Positions 35,701-44,400 of a stretch of DNA of 64,000 nucleotides are shown in pieces. The notes below the pieces were generated by a model. It was not told the DNA's origin and ran no database searches. It saw nothing but the letters and a program-made list of their open reading frames with translations. The first letter of the stretch is position 1, and each line of letters opens with the position of its first letter. A program made the position numbers and the translations under genes. Source of the DNA: Nectonema munidae (Eukaryota; Nematomorpha; Nectonematoida; Nectonematidae); contig JAUIRK010000945.1 of assembly GCA_030549495.1 (NCBI GenBank), forward strand, positions 62,001 through 126,000, read 5' to 3'.

Positions 35701-37741
35701 TCCTCATGGACAAACGGCAATGCACCTCTGAGATTCACTTTTCTATACTTTTTATTACTCATAGAACTCTAAAGATATTTGATCTCAAAATTAAAGGTGA
35801 TACTTGCGTATATAATTTATATGTACGGATATTCTTTAGACTTTTATTGCTAATTTAAATTAGTTCCTAATTTTTACACTACCGACATGGAATTTCATTC
35901 CATAATGATTTATAGTTTAAATTACTTGATTTTCGTAATTATTCTATAAAATGGCCTTTTGTGGGAAGGTAAATTTTTTTTTTATTTTATCAAACTTGAA
36001 TCCCTACTTTGTGCTGTTCCATTTGATTAAAATCAAAATTTTGTGCTTCTCTGTAATGATTATGGCAAAGAATTGACTTTATTCGTGAAAATTGAGAGCA
36101 GAATTAAGTATTTCTAATTATATCTTTCAGGAAACAGTTGTGCCAAAAATACACAAAGTAAGACATGAAATAGTCTCGGATATACCACCTTGAATGAATT
36201 GACCTAGATTTAAAATGTTCTATTCAAATGATTATAAAAAATGAAAAAATCCATTTTTAGTTTGATTTTTAAATATTCAAATCTGTTAAAATCTTGATTC
36301 TTAAAGGAAATTCTTTAGAAGAGTTTGAAATCTGTTTAAATATTTAGAGTTCGATTTGTATTTAACAACCTTGCACTTTGTTATTTTTCCTAAATTTTTA
36401 CAAAATCCAAATAACAGAAAAATTGACTTATCAATTAAAAGGTTTATTGAATCTTCGTTTACAGAAACTTTATAAACTTCTGAAATTTTTACAAAAAGTA
36501 AAGAAACCCATGAAAGCCATTTCAAAAGTGCTAAAAACGTTTAGTTTGTTAATTTCAACAATTTTTACAAAGAAAAACTTTTTCTTATACACAAACTATT
36601 AACTTATTTTGGAAGTGATTTTCGTGTGAATGGCGAGACGGAGCGAAAATAACCGACTCCGATTCCGAATACTAAATCAATCTAACTCTTCGCTTTCGAT
36701 TTTTACTAAAGAATGGTCACTCCATCATCATCATCATCCATTCGCTTTAATGAGCAGGTCTTTGTCCTGGCGAGCCAAGGTCGACCTTGAATTTGCAGCG
36801 ACGACTCCATCTTCCTTTCATTTCAGCATCTTCAATCTTCAGGTTCCTTTTCTCCATGTCTTCTTTAACAGCATCTTCCCATCTTTTTTTCGGTCTTCCT
36901 CTCCTCGCTTGTCCAGTGATGTTTTCATCCCGTAGTTTCTTCATTAGTCTTTGTGGATCCATTCTCACTAAGTGTCCTAGCCAACGGAGTCTATGCTCTT
37001 CCAAATACTGCTCTATATCTTCCACCCCTGTCATTCTTCTAATCTCTTTGCTTCGCACTTTCTCGAGTAGAGTTTTGCCACACATCATTCGTAACATCCT
37101 CATCTCAGCAGACTGCATGCGTCTCACTTTTCATCTTCACCTAGTTTAACGAAGCCTTGATCTTCCACAATTTCATGATTTATCTTACAACTGCGACATA
37201 TGACATTTTTCGTTCTGCTCAATGGAACAGATAAGCCTGAACATCTCTTATGAACCCATAATTCGCATTTCACGCATTGAATAGCATTCCTAACTACTCT
37301 GCTTCCACACACACTACACGGATCGATAGCACTTACTGAGTCAAAACATTTTCTTGCGACGACTTTCATTGCTTTCGTTTTTGCAATATTCACCTTCAAA
37401 CCTTGATTTTTCATGCAGGGATTTCCTATAACATCTCTTTTGTCTATAGCGCTAGAATGATCACTCCATATGTTTACAAAAATTAAAACTAAAAAAAATG
37501 AAGCCTTTTTTATGATAAAAAAGTTATTTTGATAGTTTTTGTCTATAAAAATGCTTTATTTTTAGACGAAAGCAAAAAAAGTGGTTACAAATTGTATGGC
37601 GATGTTGATTTTGAGAGCGCGAGTGAGAAGGCATCATTCATCACTCCAGTTCCTGGTGGAGTAGGTCCAATGACTGTCACAATGCTTCTTAAGAATACCC
37701 TTTTAAGCGCTGTTAAAGCAAGAGAGAAAAGCGAACGATAA
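14759..37741 (+). CDS. MTHFD1: Methylenetetrahydrofolate dehydrogenase/cyclohydrolase (MTHFD1-type, no synthetase domain), 5' exon not found
   Basis: This enzyme interconverts 5,10-methylene-, methenyl- and 10-formyl-tetrahydrofolate in the cytosolic one-carbon pathway. Eight exons join in frame: 14759-14843, 14899-15012, 18730-18789, 22813-22889, 23977-24077, 27341-27477, 31843-31954 and 37566-37741 (stop TAA). All have AG/GT borders and together encode about 286 residues. Landmarks are the folate-site motif [10 protein letters not shown] with the catalytic Tyr-x3-Lys, [14 protein letters not shown], the nucleotide-binding [23 protein letters not shown] and the C-terminal [12 protein letters not shown]. 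The ending [13 protein letters not shown] without the insertion of the mitochondrial enzyme points to MTHFD1 and not MTHFD2. The frame closes with AREKSER-stop just where MTHFD1 would continue into its formyl-THF synthetase domain. The first coding exon, a few residues with the Met, was not located upstream of 14759. Introns range from 55 bp to 5.6 kb and are full of transposons. A possible AATAAA lies at 37997-38002. Confidence 0.9.
15177..15790. mobile_element. hAT-like non-autonomous element in MTHFD intron
   Basis: The left end reads CAGGCATGTCAAACTCGGAG. The right part ends in GGATGCGGCCCGCGGGCCGC. This CAGGNNTGTCAAACTC start with GCGGCCCGC-rich ends is a common hAT pattern in animals. 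The right terminal CAG and a matching 8-bp duplication were not found, so the right end is probably decayed. Confidence 0.55.
16335..16472 (-). mobile_element. TTAA MITE, family B
   Basis: The 130-bp element (16339-16468) has inverted ends CCCATTAAGT / ACTTAATGGG and sits between TTAA duplications. It carries a subterminal palindrome ATGTTCCCATTTGGGAACAT (minus reading) and the words GCAGACGA and CAGACGATATTTAA. It is in inverse orientation to the copies at 32597 and 40505. Confidence 0.85.
16605..16910. mobile_element. hAT-type MITE
   Basis: The left end is CAGCGTTTTCAAACTTTTTA and the right end, read inward, is CAGCGTTATTCAAACTGTGG. GCGACCCA / GGGTCGGACCC blocks lie inside. These are typical hAT ends. 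The flanking 8 bp match only weakly (atacaata and ctctaata). Confidence 0.75.
17760..18029 (-). mobile_element. Two TTAA MITEs of family A in tandem
   Basis: The pair begins TTAACCGATTAAC and ends GTTAATCGGTTAA. The first copy ends at TTAA 17893-17896 and the second follows directly. Each contains the core word CATTAGATATCGTCTGATTA and a GTCGAC palindrome (GTCGACATATGTCGAC in the second). The orientation is opposite to the copy at 505. Confidence 0.8.
18391..18557 (+). mobile_element. TTAA MITE, family A
   Basis: It starts TTTAACCGATTTCA, carries CAGACGATATCTAATG and AAAGTCGACTACAGTC, and ends GTCGTTAATCGGTAA. It is slightly diverged from the copies at 505 and 17760. Confidence 0.72.
19001..19380. 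repeat. Tandem palindrome-rich modules (ATTTCATGTAATT / ACATGAAATC)
   Basis: A module of about 135-160 bp starting ATTGACTAAAATCC at 19001 recurs at 19220. It holds GTGATTTCATGTAATTCCTA, ATTTCACAAAATAACTA, ACATGAAATCGCTAGGCAAT and a final GATTTCAT. The words are near-palindromic around TTTCATGAAA. They probably form the end structure of the relic to the right (19400-20180). Confidence 0.7.
19400..20180 (-). pseudogene. Coding relic of an unclassified mobile element
   Basis: On the minus strand a frame reads [20 protein letters not shown] and then an acidic stretch with [19 protein letters not shown], ending in [15 protein letters not shown] (about 19920-19690). Neighbouring segments in other frames read [18 protein letters not shown] do not recognise the family. 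The frame is broken and no host-gene splice context is visible. Confidence 0.4.
20352..20500 (+). repeat. tRNA-derived SINE copy
   Basis: A tRNA-like head GAGTAAAGTTGGTTAGATAC (A-box region) is followed by the B box GGGTTCGATCCC at 20405-20416. The tail runs TCATAGTTCGATACAAGCGG to CCCACGGTACCTTTTTT. Copies in the other orientation lie at 42251 and 63799 and share the CGAAACCCAGTA and tail words. Confidence 0.8.
21480..21525. repeat. GC-rich hAT-like scrap
   Basis: TTGCGGGCCCAATATGACCC followed by GCGGGCGGGGG stands out from the AT-rich intron and resembles hAT interior ends. No element borders were found. Confidence 0.3.
21839..22299. mobile_element. hAT-type MITE containing a perfect hairpin
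   Basis: The 461-bp element starts TAGGGTTTGC and ends GCAAACCCTA. GGAACCG / CGGTTCCGAGACGGTTCT blocks lie near the ends. It is flanked by GTGTAGGG (21831-21838) and GTGTGGGG (22300-22307), a 7 of 8 duplication. The hairpin at 22038-22119 lies in its centre-right. Confidence 0.78.
22038..22119. repeat. Perfect 26-bp inverted repeat with 30-nt loop
   Basis: The arms 22038-22063 and 22094-22119 are exact reverse complements. They begin GGAGAAAAGTGTGCAAACGA and end TCGTTTGCACACTTTTCTCC. The loop is purine-rich. AAAAGTGTGCA also occurs twice directly in and beside the left arm. A transcript would fold into a long perfect hairpin. Confidence 0.9.
22310..24340. other. MTHFD introns around exons 4 and 5, no other element recognised
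   Basis: Besides exons 22813-22889 and 23977-24077 the sequence is AT-rich, and I see no mobile element or RNA gene in it. Confidence 0.45.
24351..24791. mobile_element. hAT-type MITE with perfect 8-bp target duplication
   Basis: The 441-bp element starts CAGGGTAAATAGTTTTGACC and ends TTGACTTTTGTTAGCCCTG. It is flanked by GTTATAAA at 24343-24350 and 24792-24799. An internal end-like word GACTTTTATTCGCCCTG at 24479-24495 suggests an old internal end or a nested copy. It belongs with the larger element at 28047. Confidence 0.85.
25770..25915. repeat. Imperfect direct repeat
   Basis: CTTGGCTCATTGAAGCC...TTTGACGATAACG recurs about 65 bp later as CTGGCTCATTGATAGCC...TTGATGACCGTC. A short (TG)n run follows at about 25970-25982. 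Confidence 0.5.
26141..26208 (-). repeat. tRNA-like fragment, probably SINE head
   Basis: The minus strand has GGTTCGAATCC (26164-26154), a perfect B box, preceded by a plausible A-box region GGTGAAACACACTGGACGCC. The acceptor and anticodon stems do not form a convincing tRNA gene, so a SINE head or tRNA pseudogene is more likely. Confidence 0.45.
26584..26720. mobile_element. Left end of a hAT-like element
   Basis: CAGGGATCACCAAACTTTTC begins a block with GAAGCGGGTTGGATTACCG and CTGGCCGGAAT, typical of hAT left ends. No matching right end was found within the next kilobase. Confidence 0.45.
28047..29201. mobile_element. hAT-like element, about 1.15 kb, non-coding or decayed
   Basis: The left end is CAGGGCGAGGAAAAATTGAC and the right end, read inward, is CAGGGCGAGTAAAAGTCAAT. 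The ends match those of the 441-bp element at 24351. Short frames inside show no recognised motif. A clean 8-bp duplication is not visible. Confidence 0.65.
29690..31480 (+). pseudogene. hAT-like (RNase H-fold) transposase relic, unclassified family
   Basis: Frames on the plus strand read [20 protein letters not shown] (30080-30140). Then comes [20 protein letters not shown] (30540-30597), [31 protein letters not shown] and [15 protein letters not shown] (about 30825-30870). Next are [20 protein letters not shown] (about 31090-31145), [20 protein letters not shown] and [13 protein letters not shown]. The pattern of a first acidic residue in .F.GKRL..EYQVV, a second strand ending at I...T, then CQHHVLDL.L, is that of a widespread invertebrate transposase-like family I would place near hAT. 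Several stops and frame changes break it. Confidence 0.6.
32038..32135 (-). repeat. RTE-type LINE 3' tail fragment
   Basis: A (CAT)n run at 32038-32058 is followed by CCATTTTGCCTTCTAGGCCT and GGGGTCAACCAGTTTCCTGC. Read from the minus strand this is a UTR ending in a GATGAT microsatellite, as at 36722, and it resembles RTE-type tails. Confidence 0.45.
32255..33100 (+). pseudogene. Tigger/pogo transposon relic, interrupted by a TTAA MITE
   Basis: The left part reads CCCTCGTTCTACCACGGTTC, a Tigger-like end. Coding remains are [18 protein letters not shown] at 32535-32590 (first catalytic Asp region, family F.DET.L). After the inserted MITE at 32597-32726 come [20 protein letters not shown] and WFHQCFFPQ (about 32820-32910), matching the pogo/Tigger order. 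Stops and frame changes are present on both sides. Confidence 0.65.
32597..32726 (+). mobile_element. TTAA MITE, family B, nested in Tigger relic
   Basis: This 130-bp element has ends CCCATTTACGG / TTAAATGGG. It is followed by TTAA and preceded by ATAA, a one-base change in the target site. It is nearly identical to the copy at 40505, including the palindrome ATGTTCCTATTTTGGAACAT. Confidence 0.88.
33964..34176. mobile_element. hAT-type MITE with perfect 8-bp target duplication
   Basis: The 213-bp element starts CAGTAACGTATCCAG and ends CTGGCTACGTGGCTG. GGAGGGGCCAAATGGGGC / GGGGCCCGGCCCC blocks lie inside. The flanks are TGTGTATA at 33956-33963 and 34177-34184. Confidence 0.88.
34254..34325. 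repeat. Pyrimidine (TTTC)n microsatellite
   Basis: Imperfect TTTC repeats with interspersed T runs and ATAAAAATTC spacers. Confidence 0.85.
34380..35650 (-). mobile_element. LTR-retrotransposon fossil (pol fragment)
   Basis: On the minus strand the 34765-34400 part shows reverse-transcriptase features: a [13 protein letters not shown] block and a YIDDILILG catalytic block. An upstream portion (35340-35076) is probably earlier pol sequence. The layout and the YIDD box suit an LTR-type element, Ty3/gypsy-like more than copia-like. No terminal repeats were seen. It is an old, clearly broken partial copy with several breaks. Confidence 0.65.
36722..37415 (-). mobile_element. RTE-like LINE, 3' fragment
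   Basis: The minus strand encodes [20 protein letters not shown] and then a Cys-rich segment [20 protein letters not shown] (zinc knuckle-like) at 37410-37200. After a frame break comes [46 protein letters not shown] (37110-36820). This is the C-terminal half of the reverse transcriptase with the endonuclease-free tail typical of these LINEs. It ends in a (GATGAT)n tail at 36722-36737 and is strongly 5' truncated. Confidence 0.78.
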
Positions 37742-39180
37742 TAATCTTTATCACGACGTGTGATCTTTTTTTTCCACCATTTTTATTTTTGATTTTTTAT
37801 TAAAAAGGTTTAAGACAATATTTTTGTAACAAAAATGTTCAAATGAAATATTTAAGCATTTGAACCACTATCAGGAAGTAATGAGAGTTGTGAAATCAGT
37901 GAAAATATTGAGCTAAGGATATTTCTGTTGTGAAAAAGATAATAGTTAAAACATTCAAAAATCGCCAAATTTAGCGACCTTTTGATTGATGCGCCAAATA
38001 AATGAAAGCTCAAACGCATTACCTACCACAAAAATGTTGAAATTTTATAGTGTTATTGTTAATTTATTAAATCAATGAGATTAGTGGTCTGGCAATACTA
38101 CGGAAATAAGATGAGATTAGATCAGCACCCACCCATACGGGCTTATTTATGTTTGATCAGCAAATTTTTATTATTCGCCTATTTTTTTAATCAAAGAGGT
38201 GGAATAAAATGACACTTTCATTTTGTTGTAATATTTCTGTAAATTTTAAATATAGTATTTACGAGAACAGCGTTATCTTTGCTTCCTTTTTGCTGAAAAA
38301 ACAACAGCACAAATGCGTCTTATAAGATTTAGGATTTGATTTCAAGGATCGCGACCTTAATTAGTCACGGGTGTATTCCCAAAAGTCGCCTTCAGTGGGA
38401 GCATACCATGCGTTACGTTTCAAAATAACATACGAAAAAACTAAGTTATAATACTTCTTTATCTAGCTTTTTTAAATGCATGCCTGCCTGTTTATATTCA
38501 TACATAAAATCAATCATCACTCAGATGCAACTGGACACAAACATAAGCAAATTCAAGCAATCATACACCATATTCTTCGGAAGCATTTAGAGTAGCTTTT
38601 TTCAATTTATGCCTGCCAGTTTAAATTCACACTTTCCTCATTTATTCAAGTATTCGAATCGGTCAAATATTTTGAATTGATACATCATCACTAATATCTT
38701 ATCTACAAAGTCGATGTGATTTAAAAATCCTATTTTCGTCAAATTATTTTACTAAATTTTGCTATGTTGATTGTTGATATTATATGAAATAACTTGAGTA
38801 AATTTAGAGTATAATCACGCGACCTTAATTAACTCTTATAGTTTTATAAAACCACGTGGCTTTCATTCAAACCTCGTAAGCGATTATTATCTTTTGATAT
38901 CTAATCTACCGAAATAACATGAATTTTAGCATAACCTGGTAATTTCGGATTCAATCTGAAAGATAACCAAAAGACTGTTCAACCTTTTTTGTCTTTATAC
39001 ATTTGATCCCATTCTCATCTTTAGATGACGGGGGCAATTTCTTCATTTTTAGACAAATTTCTCAACGTCTACTTTTTCTGAGATTAATCTGTTACGTACG
39101 ACTATAATAATAATAATTAAACGATATTTAAGTTGAAGCAGATGTGTTTTAAAACGCGTTTATAAACGCCAACGATAGAC
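37742..39180. other. Intergenic between MTHFD and collagen genes
   Basis: AT-rich sequence. It holds the likely 3' UTR of the folate gene (possible AATAAA at 37997-38002). No other feature was recognised. Confidence 0.45.
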
Positions 39181-39189
39181 TCTCTAGCT

Positions 39190-39510
39190 CAGGGGTCGGC
39201 AAAGTGGTGGATATCGACCCCTGGGGGTCCATAAAAGATCTTTAGGGGTCGATAAGATAGAAAAACTTACCAAATTGTTCTATGCTTTTTTTACTTTATA
39301 GTAGTAATAAATCTCTTTTTTCTTTTAAAACATAGTTTAGGGCATTGTATAGTATATAGGATATATGAAACATTTTTGGTTTCTATTTCTCTCTTAATTG
39401 TTGACATTGATTAATGCTTTTATAAAACATTTCTATGTGGGGTGGGGGTCGATGTGAAGACAAATGTTCTATGAAGGGGTCGACAGGTAAAAAAAGTTTG
39501 GCGATCGCTG
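39190..39510. mobile_element. hAT-type MITE with perfect 8-bp target duplication
   Basis: The 321-bp element starts CAGGGGTCGGCAAAGTGGTG and ends AAAGTTTGGCGATCGCTG. CGACCCCTGGGGGTC and GGGGTGGGGGTCGATG lie inside. Flanks are CTCTAGCT at 39182-39189 and 39511-39518. Confidence 0.9.
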
Positions 39511-40500
39511 CTCTAGCTCTATATTGGAAGCACACAAAAATCTCTTGAAGTTGTAGTTGAATAAAAATTGACAAGTTTGCTTGAACGTTAGTTTGGATTT
39601 TTCAAAGCCAAGCACTTCAGAAATACAGATAACAGCTATCTATGCCATTTTTACATCTATATTAATTCTATTTCGTATATAACATATAAAATTCTTCTTG
39701 CTAATTTCTATCTCTTCAATAGAATAAAAGAGATACCAAATAGTATTTCGGATCATGCATATATTATGTCTCATACCAAGAACAGGGAGGGGTGATTCTG
39801 GCTCTGTATTTGAGCGGGGCGAGGGGTCAAAAATTTATCAATTCTGAAGGACGTCATTTATGTATGATTATGATGGAAAAAGGTTTTAAAATTTATTTTT
39901 CATATATGTAAGATTTCATCATAAAAAACGATCAAGCATAAAAATGGAATAAACTTGTTAAAAATTGTATAAACATGATTTTTGAAATCAAAAAATCTAA
40001 AAAGAGTTAAAAATATTTATATGCAAGAGGTTTTTAAAAAAATTGACTTGTAAAGTCAATACTTATATAAAACAGATTTGTGTATAATGAAGAAATAAAT
40101 TAAAATTTTGACATTTATAATTTTTGCAAGAAGTTATGTATTGCAGATATATGCATGAAATTTTGAAGAGATTTTGTCTTTTTGATAAAATTAACAACTT
40201 TATGAGTTTGAAACTTTTTGATCCATGTGCTTCACTTAAAATGGCGAAATTTGATTGGAACAGGGTTTATCTTCGGAATATTTTTACTATATTAAAAAAA
40301 ATCAAAATTGCTCTATCAATATATTATAATCTTGTAAGACACCATTTTAAACCCTTTCCTCTCCATGGTTTCGCCAACTTTTTTTTTTCAGCGTTGACTA
40401 TGGCATTTTCGCTTAGATATATCTTATTTCCGTGGCATTAAAATTGGATTGCAATGGTGTTCTTCAGAATATTTATGATATAAAAATCTTTTAAAGCTAT

Positions 40501-40638
40501 TTAACCCATTTACGACCAATGTTCCTATTTTGGAACATAAGTAATTTCATCTTCGTCTGCTTTTTTCAATGACTTTGAATATAAATCGTCTGCGTTTTTT
40601 TAGATATCGTCTGCTTTGCTTGGTCTAAAATGGGTTAA
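40501..40638 (+). mobile_element. TTAA MITE, family B
   Basis: The 130-bp body (40505-40634) lies between TTAA sites, with ends CCCATTTACGACC / CTAAAATGGG. The interior is almost identical to the copy at 32597, implying recent activity. Confidence 0.9.
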
Positions 40639-40639
40639 A

Positions 40640-41436
40640 CAACAAATTTTAAATTGTCAGTAATGCCATATCTATTAATAAAAAATAACTTATTTTTTGT
40701 CTAAGTTACATCTTATATTTGTTTGTACATAGTGATATCATTAAAACTGGATTGGAACTAACAACTTGTTTTAAATGTCCAACAAAAACTTTATATATTT
40801 TTCCCTTTGAGTATTTTCTAAAGATGGATATACTTTCTCATTTCAAATAAAAATTGTTTTTTGAACCGATAGAGTAGACTAATAACGAGATAGTGTAACA
40901 CCCGGGGGCTAACAGCAAAATAAGGGATTACTTTGTATAAAATGTAACTGTTTGCGTGTATATATTTGATAAATTTACATTCGACATGTTCATAATAAGA
41001 TACCTTTTCCCATACTTGTTACTTAGATACACAGAGCATACTTAATTAAAATATTTTGCTTTTGATATTCATTCACCTATCAATTTGAAAATTCCTATAA
41101 ATCTGTGTCAGTCACTCATAAATCCTTAGAGAATAAAGCTGTTCTATGCGATTTCTATAAATGATGATGAATTGCAAGTTGGCCTCAAGAACAAAAACGT
41201 CGAATGCTCTAGCTAGAATGCTGTCAACTCGTGTATTCAAATCTTTGAGTCCGAAAAATAGCATGTCTCTTTAGCCTTCGAATACTCGGAGTTCCCCTGC
41301 TGGATCAATTTACAATAAATTGTGGAATAATGAAGGAGAATTTAATCAATAGAATAAAGTACCATACAGTGATTTGAATGTCTCCTGATGCAGCAAAAAG
41401 AAATGAAAAATGACGGAAATTACTTTGCGGAGAAAA
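40640..41436. other. Region just 3' of the collagen gene, nothing firm
   Basis: The last collagen exon and 3' UTR may extend into this AT-rich stretch. No further Gly-X-Y exon is visible. Confidence 0.4.
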
Positions 41437-41460
41437 TTACGCAATATAACTTCGTCTTAC

Positions 41461-44400
41461 CTTTGTTTGATAGCCACAACCAGGTAAAGGAAGTCCATCT
41501 ACTCCAATGGGACATGGCGCATCCAAACCCGGCACACCCTAAAACAAAACATACTTTATTTTGAATTGTCAAGTGAAATCACACATTACATTATATTCAA
41601 TCCCTTATCGATTTCACTATTGGCTTTCCATGGGCCCATCTGTGAATCGAGAGGTTTATGGGATACGCAAACAGATGGATATATTTTAAATTTATATGTC
41701 ATATGAGGGTAAAAAATCCTTGAAATATTATTTATATAAAATAGCAATTTTTTTGTTCATTCTTTAAAACTTCAGGAAAATCTTAGATTCACTTCAATAT
41801 TTTTTGGTAGTGTAAAATACTCATCTTTTTATCATAATTATATCAAAGCAAACAAATAAATTTCACACTTTTTGAGCCATATAGTACTTATTTTATACTG
41901 ATTGAATATAATCAATTAAAATTAACTTATGCTTTGAAAACTTTATGACCAATAGTGGCTAAAATTGATTAATTTTAATAAAACTTTATTCTCATTGCTA
42001 TTAAAAAAGAATCTTCACTAGAGCAGGTCAATTTTTGTTTTTAATAGGATTTCTGCTAAAACACGTTAATAGACTTATCCTATATAAAGTTTGTGTAAAC
42101 AAAGTTAAAGCTACTAGGTCGACAAAAGTAAGCTCCTAATTGATAAGTCAGTTTTTAAAGTACTATTTTTTGTTTGTAGTGTAGATTTTGTAAGTTTCAG
42201 AGAATAACTTGACAAGAGTTTATTTTAGCTATTATATCATTGAAGAGTTTTTTTCATCGAGAAGGCATAATTGGGCCTCTTGTATCGAACTATGAGAAAG
42301 TAGGCTTGATGCGGGTTCGAACCCAAGACCCTGAGTTATCGAAACCCAGTACCTAACCAACCTTATTCACGCCTCAAAAAGAGTTCACAAACCAACTAAA
42401 ATATATACCATTTAAATAATTTTCTTCATATTGTAACGAATGATTTCGGAGGTGCGTAAAAGTTCCTTTAATTTTCTCTTTTCAATTATTACTCTTTCTA
42501 CGCCGTATCAATTCATTATTTATTGCTACAAAATGTGCCTTAATTTCCAGAGCACATCTGTTTCAAAAAAGCGCAAAACAAGACACATGACATAGTCTTG
42601 GATATACTACGACTTTAAGTAGTTGTGCCAAATAAAATAAATGTCTTACTACGCACTATCATTCAAAAAAAGCACAGATTTTCTCTTTATTCCAAGCTCT
42701 TTGGTGAGATTTATGTGTTTCACAATGGAAGAGTAGAAAATTTTTGCCCGAAATAAAATATCATATTTATATAATTGCAAAAGTTGATATAAAGAATGAT
42801 GTATCTTTAGATTTTTTGATAAGTTTGAACTCGTATGAATATTGATTAGTTATAAATAATGTCTTTAATTTGCAGAGATAATTTAAAGTTAATGATGACA
42901 TCTTTGGATCTATAGGTAATTTTAAAAAATTTGACATTATTCTATTGAATTTGAAAATATTTATTTAGCATTCTATAAACTTCAAGTTATAATTGCATTG
43001 CATGAAGACACATATATCCCTAAAGAATATTTTCCGCGTGTCAATCAATTTTTGACTTTGTTTCGAATGACTTGAAATTTTAACAAAATTTAATTGCTTC
43101 CATATTCTTCGTCCTGATTTGATGTCTCCTACAGCTTTGACAAGTTCCACTATTTTTAAGAATTTTCTATATCCAAAATCATTGTTAAAAATGTTTTAAT
43201 GACTTTTTAATTGCCTTAATCATATGTTTACTATTGAATAGATAAAAATGGTTACTTTTTTTTTTAATTTTACTTTTATAGCCAAAGATAAAAAATTTTC
43301 TTCAAAAAAAATAAGCTCTTCGCTACAAATAAAAAAATTACTGGTTCTCCTTTTTCTCCTGGCATTCCCCTTTTTCCACGCCTTCCTCGGATACCCTTGA
43401 AAAAAAGTTGGATGAAATAACGCGTATAAAACATAAAAAATGATCATTTTTAGTTCATACTCTTTCTCCTTTGCCTCCCTAAAAATGGGAAAGTTTTTAT
43501 ACTATCATGGAAGAAAATGACAAAATGAACTTACAAATTCTCCTTTTGAACCTTTTAAACCAGGATCTCCCTAAATAAAAGTGAGTGATGAGAGATATCA
43601 AGAAAATAGCGCTTTAGAAGAAACACAAAACATTTCAATGAAGTAATTCTGCAGTTGTTTCAACACCAATTAAGCAATGATATATTTATTTGTAAGCAAA
43701 CAAACAAAAAAAATACATCAAATAATCATGGTAACATAACTCCCTGTATAGTTGGATATAAGTTAGGAGAGAAGCTAGACATTCTACAGCATTCTTGAAG
43801 ATAAAAAATCAAATCAATTAAAAAACTTTATTGATTTTGAAAGCAATCTATTAAACTGCTCGCATTCCATTTATTTTTTCTAAGACATTGAAAAATATTG
43901 AATAAATAAAGTTTACGATTCTTTCAATCTTAAATAAAAATAAAATAGTGCAAGGTTAAATTTAAAGTTCATTTTTTCTTTTTACGGCCCATATGTTACT
44001 AGAAATAAAAATGGAAGTTTCACAATTTTTCTAATGCGCGATCATTATCAAAACTCTCATCTTCCGTCAATAAGCAAAGTCTCTTTCAATTTTACATCTT
44101 CCAATTTCTCAAGCAAACATATGTACCTTTTTTCAGATATGACAAAAATGGTGAATTTTACAAATATCTTTAAAATAAGCGCAAAACTTTATATAAACAT
44201 CCAAATATAGTTCATCATGTACTCTATCAAGAGTTGATATATACATTTCTTATTAATTTTTTTCTCAAAAAAAATTTCTTGTTTGATACATCCCACTTCA
44301 CCTCTTGTATCTTATAGCAATGGAAAATGCAGAACAAGTAGTGATTGGGTTTCCTAAAAATGTCTCATGCAGCATTGGTTAATTTATCTTCTATTTTATT

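Noticed and set aside
36630-37149. Plus-strand frames rich in Ser/Phe/Leu
   Set aside because: They are antisense shadows of the RTE-like LINE.
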